Below, in pieces: positions 40,622-50,567 of a stretch of DNA of 64,000 bases. Numbering within the stretch: position 1 is the stretch's first letter; each line of letters starts with the position of its first letter. Origin of the DNA: Iodobacter violaceini (GTDB taxonomy: Bacteria > Pseudomonadota > Gammaproteobacteria > Burkholderiales > Chitinibacteraceae). A model generated the notes under the pieces. It saw only the letters and a program-made list of their open reading frames with translations, was not told where the DNA came from and did no database searches. Location: the NCBI RefSeq assembly GCF_011601265.1, contig NZ_JAAOLX010000012.1, positions 62,001 through 126,000 of the forward strand. The letters are read 5' to 3'. A program made the translations under genes and the position numbers.

Positions 40622-43600
40622 ATGCCTCTGACTGATAAACTCTCTGCCCTTCATTCTGACGATCTGCCCATCCTTTACGCCTTGGCACTGTTTCAAGAGC
40701 CCATTCCGCAGGTGCGTCTGATCACGCTGATGCAGCTGCGTAAAGAAAAAAAAGCCAGTGGCGATGCTTATGATCAGCCCGGAGTTAAAGCGAGCCTCGC
40801 GCGGCTGATGCTGCAAAAAATGGTGACCTTACAAGCCGGCATGGGTTATACACTGGAAGACGAGTTTGTCTTTCCTGCCCTGTTAAAGCTGAAACAAAGC
40901 GGCTGGCTGCCCAGCTGGGTGGGCAGTGCGCGTGATCTGCTGACCCAGCAACACGAATATTCGCCATGGAAAAACTATCCGGAAGATTTTTGTCAGCGCG
41001 AAATTATGTTTTCCGCTTTTTGCGGGCAGACAGATCTTGCCAATGAATGGCGGCAGCGTTCGGGTCTGGCCGACAAACTGACACAGCGTTTTTTCGCCCG
41101 CGAAAGCGGCCAGATTTTATTCGGACTTTTAGACGAAGAAATCCAATGTCAGTTATTGCTGGATGCCCTGCAAAGCAGCGCTTGGTATCTGACGGATTGC
41201 AACGCCATTTATCAGTACACCATCAGTCTGTTTGAACAACGTTTTTATGAGTGGCCCCTGCTATCTGCCCAGCTTGCTGCCCATGCCATGCTGCGTGGTG
41301 ATTTTGCCCAGCTCAGGCTGATCCAGCAGAAAACCCCATCGCAATTTCTGGCTGAAAACTTAGCCGCTCTCGCCACCCTGCGCGGCGAATACAGCATTGC
41401 GGCAGAAATTTATGACACTCTGCTGAAAGCACTTAAACAGGCCAGCGGCAAGCGCAAGTACTTTTTAACGGATACCAACGGCCTGCTCTATACCGTGGCG
41501 CTGCTGGGTTTAAACACACAGCCCAGTCTTAAGCTCGCTAAGGCACAAGTGGATGATGGCTATAAACAAAAACACGCTTATTGCTACTATGCCCTGCATC
41601 CCCTTGTCGATCACCTGGCCCAAGGTACACCACTGATCAGCGCCCGCCCTGGCTATAACCATCAGCCCAATGATTGCGATGGCCTGTTTGAAGCACTGGC
41701 ACTGTTTTGGCAAGACGCCGCAGTGGATGATAACTGGTGCCAGAAGCTGATCAGCGCCAGAACAAAAGCCAGCAAAAATGGCTATCAATGGGTTGCCGCC
41801 GAACTGGATGTGGTGCTTTTCCAGCAATTTGCCACCCCGCTGCTTTACCCCGGCTGGCATGCAAGCCTGCAGCTCACACCATTAATTTCCGCTATTTCGC
41901 GGGAAGAAGGCTGGCAGCGGGCACTGATAGCACTCAGCCAGCTGAAAGCGGGCACCCCCGCCAGCACCAGTGATGCACGAATTGCATGGCTGGTCGATGA
42001 AGACCACGGCGAGATCCGCATTGATCCGCGCGAGCAAAAGAAAAGCGCCAAAGGCATCTGGAGCAAGGGCCGCGCCGTGGCGTTGCGCCGCATGCTGCAA
42101 GAGCAGGACACCCTGCCGGGCATGACGGATCAGGACAAACGTGTCGCCAGCTGTATCAGAAAATCCTACAACAATTATTACGGCGGCAGTGACTACGAGC
42201 TGGATGCCGAAGCCGCGCTCAGCCACCTGATTGGCCACCCCGCGCTATTTTGGTTTGATGCACCCGATGTGCGCATCGATATTGCCAAAGGTGAAGTGGC
42301 ACTGCTGCTCAAAGAAAAACAAGGCCAGATCACCCTGCAACTTGATCCGGCCATGGATAGCAATGCCGCCATGGTGTGGAAAAAAGAAACCCCAACCCGT
42401 TTAGTCATTTACAGCTCCAGCGCCGAAATCAAGCAAATCGCAGGTATTTTAGGCAGCGGGCTGGCTGTGCCGGTGGCCGCCAAAGCACAGCTGGTAGACG
42501 TGATCACCGCCATTGCCCCGCATATTGCCATTCATTCCGATTTGCCCGAGCTGGCTGCCCATGTGGAAAGCGTGCCCGCAGATGCCACGCTGTATGCGCA
42601 TCTTTTACCGCTGCAGGAAGGCCTGCGCATGCAGCTCCTGGTGCGTCCGCTCGCCGGTGGCAGCTGGATGACGCCCAACAAAGGCAGTACCAATGTGCTA
42701 GGGGAAATCGAAGGCAAGGCCGTACAAGCCGTCCGCGATCTGGCGGCAGAAAAAAAACAACTTAAACGCGTGGTCGATGGCTCACCGACCCTCAGCCAGG
42801 CCGAGCAAAATGGCATTGAGTGGGAGCTGTTCCACCCAGAACTTTGCCTGGAGCTGCTGGCCGAACTAAAAACCTTTGGCGAAGACACCCTGCAACTGGT
42901 CTGGCCCGAAGGCGAGCGCTTCCGCTTAAACAGCACGCGTGGCCTTGCGCAAATGTCACTGACCGTTAAGAAACAAGGCGAGTGGTTTATAGCGGGCGGC
43001 GAGCTGACGCTGGATGACGGCCGTGTGCTGGCCCTGCGCGAATTGCTGCAGATGATGGACAAAGCCGAAGGCCGCTTCCTGCCGCTGGGCGATGGTGATT
43101 ATCTGGCCCTTACCGCTGCCTTTAAAAAGCGCCTCGATGAGCTGCGTGTGCTGGCCGAAATCAATAAAGACGGCCTGCGTGTCAGCGCCCTCACCGCACC
43201 GCTGCTGGCTGAGCTGGCCGGTGAAGTGGGTGATTTGCAAAGCGATGCCGCCTGGCAAGAGCAAGTGGCCAAGCTCGATGCTTTGGCCGATTTTCAGCCT
43301 AAAGTGCCCTCTACCCTGCAAGCCACCCTGCGCGACTATCAGCTGGAAGGCTTTCAATGGTTATCCCGCCTGGCCCGCTGGGGCGTGGGGGCGTGCCTCG
43401 CCGATGATATGGGGCTGGGCAAAACCGTGCAGACGCTGGCGCTGCTCTTAACCCGCGCGCCGCAAGGCCCGGCACTGGTCATTGCGCCGCTTTCGGTGGC
43501 GCTCAACTGGCAGGCCGAAGCGCTGCGCTTTGCGCCAACGCTGAAAGTACAGACTTATCACAGCAACCGCGATCTCAGCGACTTAGGCCCTTTTGATCTG

Positions 43601-44689
43601 GTCATCGCCAGCTACGGCATGCTGCAGCAAGACAGCGAAGCTTTTGCTGCCCGGCACTGGCACAGTGTGGTGCTGGATGAAGCCCAAGCCATTAAGAATT
43701 CCGCCACAAAACGCAGCCAGGCTGCAATGGCGCTCAATGCCGATTTCAAAATCATTGCCAGCGGCACGCCGGTGGAAAACCACCTTGGCGAACTCTGGAA
43801 TCTGTTCCGCTTTATCAACCCGGGCCTGTTGGGATCAAAAGAGCGTTTTGCCGTCAAATTCAGCGGCCCGATCGAGCGCGGTGATAAAACCGCCAAACAG
43901 CATTTGAAAAAACTGATCCAACCGTTTATCCTGCGCCGCACCAAGACCCAAGTGCTGAGCGAATTACCACCGCGCACCGAGATCACGCTGAAAGTCGAAT
44001 TATCCAAAGACGAGCGCCATTTATACGAAGCACTACGTCAGGAAGCGGTAGAAAAACTCGATGCCGCAGGCGCAGATGAAAACCGCGCCATGCGTGTGCT
44101 GGCCGAAATCACCCGTTTACGCCGCTTTTGCTGCAATCCTAAGCTCACACTTCCCAATTCAACCTTAGAAGGCAGTAAACTCACCGCCTTTGGCGAAATT
44201 ACCGAAGAGCTGCTGGAGAACAATCACAAGGCGCTGGTGTTCAGCCAGTTTGTCGATCATCTGGCAATTGTGCGTGAATGGCTGGAAGAAAAAGGCATCA
44301 GCTACCAATATCTGGATGGCAGCACACCGGTACTGGAGCGCAAAAAACGCGTGGATGATTTTCAGGCCGGAACAGGGGATGTGTTTTTGATCAGCTTAAA
44401 AGCCGGTGGCACAGGCTTAAACCTGACCGCCGCCGATTATGTGATTCATCTGGATCCATGGTGGAACCCCGCCGTTGAAGACCAGGCGTCTGACCGGGCG
44501 CACCGCATGGGGCAGCAAAGACCGGTAACGATTTATCGCCTCGTGGCGCAAGACACCATCGAAGAGCAAATCCTGGCCCTGCATGCAGAAAAACGCGATC
44601 TGGCCGACAGCCTGCTCGAAGGCGGCGACGCCACAGGCAAGATGGATACGGCAGCGTTATTGGGATTGCTGCGAGGTGGGCAGATTTAG
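40622..44689 (+). CDS. SNF2-family helicase / Swi2-Snf2 ATPase
   Basis: 1355 residues. The N-terminal 880 or so residues carry no motif I can name. The C-terminal part is a complete SNF2 ATPase: LRDYQLEGFQWLSRL, motif I DDMGLGKTVQTL, motif II LDEAQAIKN, motif III IASGTPVENHLGELW, and the helicase C-lobe with FSQFVDHL, GGTGLNLTAADYVIHLDPWWNPAVEDQASDRAHRMGQ. It is thought to remodel DNA-protein complexes, like the RapA/HepA relatives. It precedes the YecA-like gene by 44 bp. Confidence 0.9.
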   Translation: MPLTDKLSALHSDDLPILYALALFQEPIPQVRLITLMQLRKEKKASGDAYDQPGVKASLARLMLQKMVTLQAGMGYTLEDEFVFPALLKLKQSGWLPSWVGSARDLLTQQHEYSPWKNYPEDFCQREIMFSAFCGQTDLANEWRQRSGLADKLTQRFFARESGQILFGLLDEEIQCQLLLDALQSSAWYLTDCNAIYQYTISLFEQRFYEWPLLSAQLAAHAMLRGDFAQLRLIQQKTPSQFLAENLAALATLRGEYSIAAEIYDTLLKALKQASGKRKYFLTDTNGLLYTVALLGLNTQPSLKLAKAQVDDGYKQKHAYCYYALHPLVDHLAQGTPLISARPGYNHQPNDCDGLFEALALFWQDAAVDDNWCQKLISARTKASKNGYQWVAAELDVVLFQQFATPLLYPGWHASLQLTPLISAISREEGWQRALIALSQLKAGTPASTSDARIAWLVDEDHGEIRIDPREQKKSAKGIWSKGRAVALRRMLQEQDTLPGMTDQDKRVASCIRKSYNNYYGGSDYELDAEAALSHLIGHPALFWFDAPDVRIDIAKGEVALLLKEKQGQITLQLDPAMDSNAAMVWKKETPTRLVIYSSSAEIKQIAGILGSGLAVPVAAKAQLVDVITAIAPHIAIHSDLPELAAHVESVPADATLYAHLLPLQEGLRMQLLVRPLAGGSWMTPNKGSTNVLGEIEGKAVQAVRDLAAEKKQLKRVVDGSPTLSQAEQNGIEWELFHPELCLELLAELKTFGEDTLQLVWPEGERFRLNSTRGLAQMSLTVKKQGEWFIAGGELTLDDGRVLALRELLQMMDKAEGRFLPLGDGDYLALTAAFKKRLDELRVLAEINKDGLRVSALTAPLLAELAGEVGDLQSDAAWQEQVAKLDALADFQPKVPSTLQATLRDYQLEGFQWLSRLARWGVGACLADDMGLGKTVQTLALLLTRAPQGPALVIAPLSVALNWQAEALRFAPTLKVQTYHSNRDLSDLGPFDLVIASYGMLQQDSEAFAARHWHSVVLDEAQAIKNSATKRSQAAMALNADFKIIASGTPVENHLGELWNLFRFINPGLLGSKERFAVKFSGPIERGDKTAKQHLKKLIQPFILRRTKTQVLSELPPRTEITLKVELSKDERHLYEALRQEAVEKLDAAGADENRAMRVLAEITRLRRFCCNPKLTLPNSTLEGSKLTAFGEITEELLENNHKALVFSQFVDHLAIVREWLEEKGISYQYLDGSTPVLERKKRVDDFQAGTGDVFLISLKAGGTGLNLTAADYVIHLDPWWNPAVEDQASDRAHRMGQQRPVTIYRLVAQDTIEEQILALHAEKRDLADSLLEGGDATGKMDTAALLGLLRGGQI

Positions 44690-44733
44690 GTTTTAATAGC
44701 AAGCAACTTTTTTAATTGAATTGGAAATACAGT

Positions 44734-45429
44734 ATGTCAGCACTAAAGCAAGCCGAACTGGAACGCCTGGATGCGTTTTTGATGTCTGAAGCCACCGGCG
44801 CAGAGACCATGGATCTGGAAATGATCGATGGTTTTTTTGTTGCACTGGCGATCAGCCCGGAACAAGCGCCGGAAGAAGAATGGCTGCCCCATATCTTTGA
44901 AGGCCAGGCACCTGAATTTAAAGATGCGGAAGAAAAAGACGAGATTATTGGTTTAATCCGCCGCCACCACGCTGCCATTCAGGCCGCTTTCTCGCTGAAA
45001 GCGCGCAATAAAGAAACCGAAGCGCCTTTATACGTGCCTATCGTGCTGCAAGACGAAGGTATTGATGAAAAATGGCGTGAAACACTCGGCGCGTACTGGG
45101 CATCGGGCTTCAGAGCAGGTGTCTTGCTGCGCGAAGACCTCTGGCAGGATACGCTGGATGAAAACGAAGACCTTTACGAAATCGTTGCTAAAATTCTGAC
45201 CCTGGAACTGGGCCATCATCCTGATGACGAAGAGCTGGTGCTCAGCGTCAACGCCCGCGACGCGCTGATTGACGAGCTGCCATGGCTGATCGAAGACGTG
45301 CTGCACTGGTGGCTGAATCAGCAATTTGGCAAGGTAGAAACCATTGTGAACGAAGGCCCAAAAATCGGCCGCAATGATCCTTGCAGCTGTGGCAGCGGCA
45401 AAAAATTCAAAAAGTGCTGCGGCGCATAA
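44734..45429 (+). CDS. YecA/UPF0149 protein with SEC-C metal-binding tail
   Basis: 231 residues from the ATG at 44734 (upstream TTG rejected; GGAAAT lies before the ATG). The N-terminal UPF0149 domain shows [19 protein letters not shown] and the C-terminus is a SEC-C motif, [19 protein letters not shown], whose Cys residues bind zinc or iron. The same tail occurs in SecA and lets proteins contact SecB or ribosomes. Exact role unknown. Confidence 0.82.
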   Translation: MSALKQAELERLDAFLMSEATGAETMDLEMIDGFFVALAISPEQAPEEEWLPHIFEGQAPEFKDAEEKDEIIGLIRRHHAAIQAAFSLKARNKETEAPLYVPIVLQDEGIDEKWRETLGAYWASGFRAGVLLREDLWQDTLDENEDLYEIVAKILTLELGHHPDDEELVLSVNARDALIDELPWLIEDVLHWWLNQQFGKVETIVNEGPKIGRNDPCSCGSGKKFKKCCGA

Positions 45430-45468
45430 TTAACACAGAATAAGCCAGCAAAGAGGAAGAGGCACACT

Positions 45469-45504
45469 ATGCTAAAGATAGATTTTAGTGAGCTTGCACC
45501 ATGA
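45469..45504 (+). CDS. Eleven-codon leader ORF coupled to the next gene
   Basis: ATG at 45469 preceded by an AGAGGAAGAGG ribosome site encodes MLKIDFSELAP and ends in a TGA that overlaps the ATG of the binding-protein gene (ATGA at 45501-45504). The downstream gene has no good ribosome site of its own, so translation of the leader may be needed for it. Confidence 0.4.
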   Translation: MLKIDFSELAP

Positions 45505-46250
45505 AACGCCTCATCCTCCTTGCTTGTCTTTTGGCTTTGCCCTGTGCAGCCAAAGAAACCGTCAGGCTTTGCTTTGATAACGAAGATGCCTACCCCAGCA
45601 CTTTAAAAAATGGTACGGGGTTCAGCTTTCTGCTGCTCAACACCGTGGCTGATCAGCTTGACATCCACTTTATTTACAACCCACTTCCCTGGAAGCGCTG
45701 CCTGAAAGAAGTTCAGGCAGGCAGCTATGACGGCGTAATTGGCATCGCCTATTTGCCCGAGCGGCGCAGCATCGCGGCCTATCCGCTCAATAGCAAAGCA
45801 GACCCCCTGCACGAGCAACGCTTACTCACCACCACCCGCTCTGTTTACCGGCGTAAAGACAGCAAAAATGATTGGGATGGGAAACAATTTTTCCCTCTGA
45901 CCGGCTCAGTGGGTGTGCAAGCTGGCTATATGGCCGCCAGCATTTTAAAAAAGCGACAAATCCCCAATGAAGACAGCTCTCAATCTGTAGATGATTTATT
46001 CAGAAAGCTTAGTGTGGGGCTGATTCAAATTGCGGTGGCCGAAGAGCGCCAGGGGGACAGATCACTTAAAACCCATCCTGAATATGCAAAAGAAATTGAA
46101 AAACTTCCACAACCTTTTTTAATCAGTGATTTATTTCTGGCTTTCTCTTATTCATTTCAAAACAAAAAAACCAAATTAAGCCAGGCCATATGGCAAAACA
46201 TCGCCATTGTTCGTGAATCCAGCCAATTTAAAAGCGTGATACAGGAATAA
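45501..46250 (+). CDS. Orphan periplasmic binding protein, family 3
   Basis: 249 residues with a signal peptide (MKRLILLACLLALPCAA). The fold is that of amino-acid-type solute-binding proteins: VRLCFDNEDAYPS at the start, LPWKRCLKEVQAGSYDGVIGIAY, and a repeated lobe ending FLAFSYSFQN. No transporter genes are adjacent. It is similar in layout to the protein at 32534-33310. The ligand is unknown. Confidence 0.78.
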   Translation: MKRLILLACLLALPCAAKETVRLCFDNEDAYPSTLKNGTGFSFLLLNTVADQLDIHFIYNPLPWKRCLKEVQAGSYDGVIGIAYLPERRSIAAYPLNSKADPLHEQRLLTTTRSVYRRKDSKNDWDGKQFFPLTGSVGVQAGYMAASILKKRQIPNEDSSQSVDDLFRKLSVGLIQIAVAEERQGDRSLKTHPEYAKEIEKLPQPFLISDLFLAFSYSFQNKKTKLSQAIWQNIAIVRESSQFKSVIQE

Positions 46251-46333
46251 AACCAACACCACCTCTTTCTCGCAGCAGGCCGCAAGTTTCGTTACAATCA
46301 AGCCCTTCGCCCCAAGCCCTGCAGAGAATTGAT

Positions 46334-47173
46334 ATGTACCGTCTTGTTATCCAAGCACCAGAAATCGCTACGCAAAACTTAAAACAACTCGCCCGTTTAT
46401 CTGGCGCGCACAGCATAGAAGCGATTCACCAGCAGGCGTTTCGTTTGCAAGGCGCGGATATCGCAAATGAAGAAGCGGTGGCCGATTTTTGTGAATCCAA
46501 TCAGCTGGATTTTGCTTTTATCCCGGAAGACACCCGCGTGCAGGATATTGGCCTTGTGGTAATGGATATGGATTCCACGCTGATTACCATTGAATGCATC
46601 GATGAAATCGCCGGTATGCAGGGCATTAAAGCAGAAGTATCGGCCATTACCGCCAGCGCCATGCGCGGCGAGATTGATTTTAAAGAAAGCCTCAGCCGCC
46701 GCGTGGCCCTTCTGGCAGGATTAGATGAAAGCGCACTGGAGCGCGTTTATAGCGAGCGGCTTAAACTCATGCCTGGCGCAGAAGCCATGCTCAAAGGCTT
46801 TCATGCAGCAGGCGCCAAAACACTTTTGATTTCGGGCGGATTTACTTTCTTCACCGAGAAACTACAAGCAAAGCTGGGCCTCACACGCACGATTGCCAAT
46901 GTATTAGAAATTGAAAATGGCAAACTCACAGGCAAAGTGACTGGCGACATTGTGGATGCAGAGCGTAAAAAATCTGAGCTGATCAAATACCGGGCCGAGC
47001 TGGGCCTGCGTGCCGATCAGGTGGTTGCCATGGGCGATGGCGCCAATGATTTACCCATGCTTAAAGAAGCAGGCTTTGGCGTAGCCTGCCATGCCAAACC
47101 ACTGGTGCAACGCGAAGCGCCATATTGCATTAATCAGGTGGGATTAGACGGAGTGTTGAATTACTTTATTTAA
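46334..47173 (+). CDS. serB: Phosphoserine phosphatase
   Basis: 279 residues. The HAD nucleophile motif is VVMDMDSTL with Asp78 and Asp80, followed by ECIDEIA, LLISGGFTFF (motif II Ser) and the MGDGANDLPML motif. The N-terminal 70 residues form an ACT-like domain. It makes L-serine from phosphoserine in the cytoplasm. Complete and normal in length. Confidence 0.94.
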   Translation: MYRLVIQAPEIATQNLKQLARLSGAHSIEAIHQQAFRLQGADIANEEAVADFCESNQLDFAFIPEDTRVQDIGLVVMDMDSTLITIECIDEIAGMQGIKAEVSAITASAMRGEIDFKESLSRRVALLAGLDESALERVYSERLKLMPGAEAMLKGFHAAGAKTLLISGGFTFFTEKLQAKLGLTRTIANVLEIENGKLTGKVTGDIVDAERKKSELIKYRAELGLRADQVVAMGDGANDLPMLKEAGFGVACHAKPLVQREAPYCINQVGLDGVLNYFI

Positions 47174-47205
47174 GGCCCGGGGACAAAACCCAGGTACTGA
47201 GATAC

Positions 47206-47238
47206 GCAGGGCGGGCACAACATCGTGCCCGCCCCTGC
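47206..47238. repeat. REP-like GC-rich palindrome, copy B
   Basis: GCAGGGCGGGCACAACATCG followed by TGCCCGCCCCTGC, 33 bp after serB. It shares the core GCAGGGC-GGCACA and GTGCCC-CCCTG with the copy after mfd. It may also act as a terminator hairpin. Confidence 0.6.
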
Positions 47239-47265
47239 ATTTAGATCAGTGAATCACCACGCACA

Positions 47266-47844
47266 TCACTCGCATCGCCCTTTACGTGGCAAATAGCGCA
47301 GCCAGTCCGCCTTAATTTGCGCTTCCTGAGCCATACCAGAGGCCACCTTCGGCGCATCATGCGTAGCCAGCAAGCGCAAACACCAGCGTGCTCCCGCCTG
47401 ATCTTTCATCCGCATTTTGCTCAAAAATGGCTGGCTTTTGTCCCCAAGCACTAACAACGCCTTGCCCTCTTTAAACCCCAGCCGCCAGCCATCCTGCACC
47501 ACGGTGCCAGCGTAGCCACCCGCAATCATTTCCAGCCACGGCTGATCACCATTCAGTAATCGCAAACGGCTGACCGGCCCGGCCGGGTGAAGCGCACGCT
47601 CTGCCAGCAGCTGCGTACCTTCAGGCAAGGCGCGCCAGGCCAGCGGCCAAGGCACAACCATGGCCTCGCCCTCAGCCAGCCTGAAGTACGCCGTCCCCGC
47701 CTCCAGCCTGGCCGATTCCACTTCGCCAGAAAGAGGCTTCATCGCACTCGCCCCGCTGATCTGCAGCGCAGCCCCCTGAGCAAACCCTGCCACACACAGC
47801 AGGGCCCAAACCCAGTCAGCGCGCACGATGGCGCATCGCAGCAA
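47266..47844 (-). CDS. Exported protein of unknown function
   Basis: 192 residues with a signal-peptide-like N-terminus (WVWALLCVAGFAQG, cleavage near GAALQ). The rest is soluble and beta-rich, containing EGEAMVVPWPLAWRALPEGTQ. No domain recognised. Its start overlaps the last 29 bases of the upstream metzincin lipoprotein gene, so the two are probably co-transcribed and the product may act in the same compartment. An internal GTG (VRADWVW) is an alternative start. Confidence 0.6.
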   Translation of the reverse strand: MLRCAIVRADWVWALLCVAGFAQGAALQISGASAMKPLSGEVESARLEAGTAYFRLAEGEAMVVPWPLAWRALPEGTQLLAERALHPAGPVSRLRLLNGDQPWLEMIAGGYAGTVVQDGWRLGFKEGKALLVLGDKSQPFLSKMRMKDQAGARWCLRLLATHDAPKVASGMAQEAQIKADWLRYLPRKGRCE

Positions 47845-49750
47845 AGAAGGCCGCCGATGGCTTAGCTTCAGCCGCCCAGCGCTGCTTATCGTTCAGAATT
47901 GGATTAATCGCCACTTTACTGCTCCTTTGCATGGATACGCCGCTATTGCCACTTTCTACGCGTGCAAAAGCTAAATTTAAATTAGCCCAATCATTGTGAT
48001 CACGCAAAAGCCCTTTAATACCATCATTATTCAGATCCAAAGCATAATTAACCGTGCTTTGTTTATTGTCTAAATCCCAATCTGCATAGACACCTGCAAA
48101 CCGGCCACGCCCAATTAAGGCCGCTTCATTCAAGCTGTTTTCATCAAGAGTACTGCCCGTTCCATCGGAATAATCAATCCGGAAACGATTACTGCATGGC
48201 CCGCCTTCAAGCTTGCAGAGTGAACCCCAACTAAAACCATTTGCCTCTATTTGAGAAAAATAACGCTCTACAGGCGATATTGATTTGGGTGATGAGCCCA
48301 GGCCCTGTAACTGGTACAGATAATTCATCACACTATAGTAATTAGGCTTATTATTTGTGTCCTCATTACCGCCATGTTTCAAGCCTAAATTATGCCCTAA
48401 CTCATGCATAATCGTACCCGCCTGAAAATTGATTAACTGATTCATTTCCTCAGTGGAATCGGCATTTAAACCCCATCCCCCTAAAGTAACGATAAAGTCA
48501 TTACCCACAACTTCGGCATAACCAGAAGACCCCATACTGCCATCAGGCTCTTGTGAATTAGCCATTAATAAGTAATGGAAAACCTGCTTGCGGCGAATAT
48601 CCATACTCAGGTTTTTATAATCATAAATCGATGCGCAGCCTGCAGATGAATTAATCCCCAGGCAAGACTGATACGCCACTTCATTTCTTGAATTTAAAAG
48701 GCTACCGCCAAGATTAAAATCCGCCGCACTAAATTTTGTACTATATAAACTGCCTGTATCAAAATGCACCGCTATATTTCGCAATTTAAAAGCATCCACC
48801 ACTTTTTGCAGCGCTTCTTTCCTGGGGGTAATTCCTAAATCTGCCGACTTCATATGATCAATTTGAATGAAAATATCCGGCTGATTTGCTCTTGCCCCCA
48901 TTGCAAAATAATCAATCCCCCCAAATGTGCCACCTGCAACTTCAGCGCTATCCGGGATACCGTCTTTATCAGTATCTGTGGCATAAGCAGGCACATCATT
49001 AGGGCCACCAGGGGTAGAAAACGGCACAACAGCCCAGTCCTGCGCACTGCGCGTATTGCCTTTAACCAGCTCCGTACGCGCCAGGGAATAGCCATAATCC
49101 CAAACAAAGGAAGGAATACTTACAGCATTTCCCCCTGCCCAGGCGCCTGCCGTCAATGGCTGAGCCTGGCTATTACCAAAGCGAACAAAATCAAGCGTTA
49201 CGCCGCCTTTAACTAATTCGATTGCACCGCTGTCACTCCAATCGGGCACCTTAGACTGATTACTCACATAAGCAATTTGATCCGTACTCTGCATGGCATC
49301 ATCACTTTTGCCCGCCACAATAAAATACGCACCCGGCTTAATCACCATTGTTGTAGGCAAATCAAACGACGTCCAGCCAGACCATGATGAAGTGCGCAAA
49401 CTCACCCCATTCAGTGATACATCCTGAACACCGCTATTGTAAATCTCTAACCATGCCCCCTTCCCGGTGTCATAATTACTCGAAACCTCACTAATAAGTA
49501 ATGTTGAGCTTAAAGTTGGCCCCGGTGCAGGCGTGGGTGTTGGTAACAGGCTTACAGGTGGCAAAGTTGGAACAGGCGTCGGAACCGTCGTCGGCACTAA
49601 AGTGGGGGGCTGAGCCGGCACAGATGTCGTAGCAGGAGATGCACTGCCTGAATCTCCCCCTCCGCCCCCACCACCGCAAGCCACTAATATCACACTCAAA
49701 CTTAAACCCGCCAAACGCACGCCATACTGCTGGAAACGATCGTTATTCAT
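47816..49750 (-). CDS. Lamin-tail/metzincin lipoprotein 1
   Basis: 644 residues. A lipoprotein signal (LSVILVAC) is followed by a run of Gly and a Pro/Thr/Val-rich linker to about residue 80. Residues about 83-215 resemble a lamin-tail domain (LLISEVSSNYDTGKGAWLEIYNSG). Then comes a calcium-type repeat (DTDKDGIPDSAE) and a zinc protease module with metzincin site HELGHNLGLKH from His449, and a following SVMNY Met-turn. It is likely surface- or periplasm-anchored and proteolytic. It is a paralogue of the protein at 54482-56545. Confidence 0.78.
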   Translation of the reverse strand: MNNDRFQQYGVRLAGLSLSVILVACGGGGGGGDSGSASPATTSVPAQPPTLVPTTVPTPVPTLPPVSLLPTPTPAPGPTLSSTLLISEVSSNYDTGKGAWLEIYNSGVQDVSLNGVSLRTSSWSGWTSFDLPTTMVIKPGAYFIVAGKSDDAMQSTDQIAYVSNQSKVPDWSDSGAIELVKGGVTLDFVRFGNSQAQPLTAGAWAGGNAVSIPSFVWDYGYSLARTELVKGNTRSAQDWAVVPFSTPGGPNDVPAYATDTDKDGIPDSAEVAGGTFGGIDYFAMGARANQPDIFIQIDHMKSADLGITPRKEALQKVVDAFKLRNIAVHFDTGSLYSTKFSAADFNLGGSLLNSRNEVAYQSCLGINSSAGCASIYDYKNLSMDIRRKQVFHYLLMANSQEPDGSMGSSGYAEVVGNDFIVTLGGWGLNADSTEEMNQLINFQAGTIMHELGHNLGLKHGGNEDTNNKPNYYSVMNYLYQLQGLGSSPKSISPVERYFSQIEANGFSWGSLCKLEGGPCSNRFRIDYSDGTGSTLDENSLNEAALIGRGRFAGVYADWDLDNKQSTVNYALDLNNDGIKGLLRDHNDWANLNLAFARVESGNSGVSMQRSSKVAINPILNDKQRWAAEAKPSAAFFAAMRHRAR

Positions 49751-50080
49751 TTACTTTCTCAAAAATGACCTGGTCAAAAAAGGTACTATCCCAATACGTG
49801 GCGGCTAAAACACGGCCAGTGTTTAAGGATTTTCTAATGCTTGCGCAGCCTACACCAATGTCATTACCGAACCAATCATTTTCTTGTGTAAAATTACTAA
49901 AAACTGACTAAACATAAATAAAAACCCAAATAATGCTTAGTTGCATGGCAGCTAAAGCTAATGATTGATCAATCCTATATACATCAATTAATCCAATGGC
50001 ATAAAAATCAAACGAATGTGCCTGCTTTACTGCTCAACTGCTATGCAATTTTCGTTTAAAAAATCCCATATTTTTTACAT
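49751..50080. other. AT-rich gap upstream of lipoprotein 1
   Basis: 330 bp with no coding signal. It must contain the promoter of the lipoprotein gene and ends where the degraded RAYT copy begins. No hairpin or clear promoter was recognised. Confidence 0.4.
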
Positions 50081-50567
50081 CCCCAGTTTTTATCTATATT
50101 CCCCAGCCAGATCTCCCTATGAATCGATGAATAAGGCCAATCAACCGCCTTTGTGACTAACCATGCTTCACCGGATTGAAGTAAATATACGCAACATGTT
50201 TTTCTAAATCGTCATCATCTCTAATTAAGTGTTCCCAATAACGGCGCTGCCATATTCCACGCTCACGTTTTAATTTTCTGCTTTGCCGGATAAGCTCAGT
50301 TTTTGGTATCGATCTGGAAAAAGCAGCTTTAATCAAAGCCCAACGCAATGGGAAATCAGCATCTCCAACAGGTAAGCGCCAAATAGCATGCAAATGATCT
50401 GGCAATACCACACACGCAATAATCCCGAAAGGGTGAGATTGCCGGATTTTTCGCATTGCTTCACGCAGCAAATCAATTTTCTTCACCAATAAAGTGCTTT
50501 TTCTATTGGCAAGGTTGACGGTAAAAAATTAAGTAGCACCGCCTATATTTGTTCTTCGATATCGCAT
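50081..50567 (-). pseudogene. Inactivated RAYT transposase, copy 1
   Basis: Near-identical copy of the RAYT gene at 51381-51905. The ATG at 50567 is followed by a TAA in place of the TAT at codon 13 (A-to-T change on the plus strand, AAAAAATT versus AAAAAAAT). A one-base deletion near 50156 (GTGACTAACC versus GTGACATAACC) also truncates the frame after FNPVKHG. The HLH motif remains but the product cannot be full length. The copy also lacks the outer REP on its left. Confidence 0.85.
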
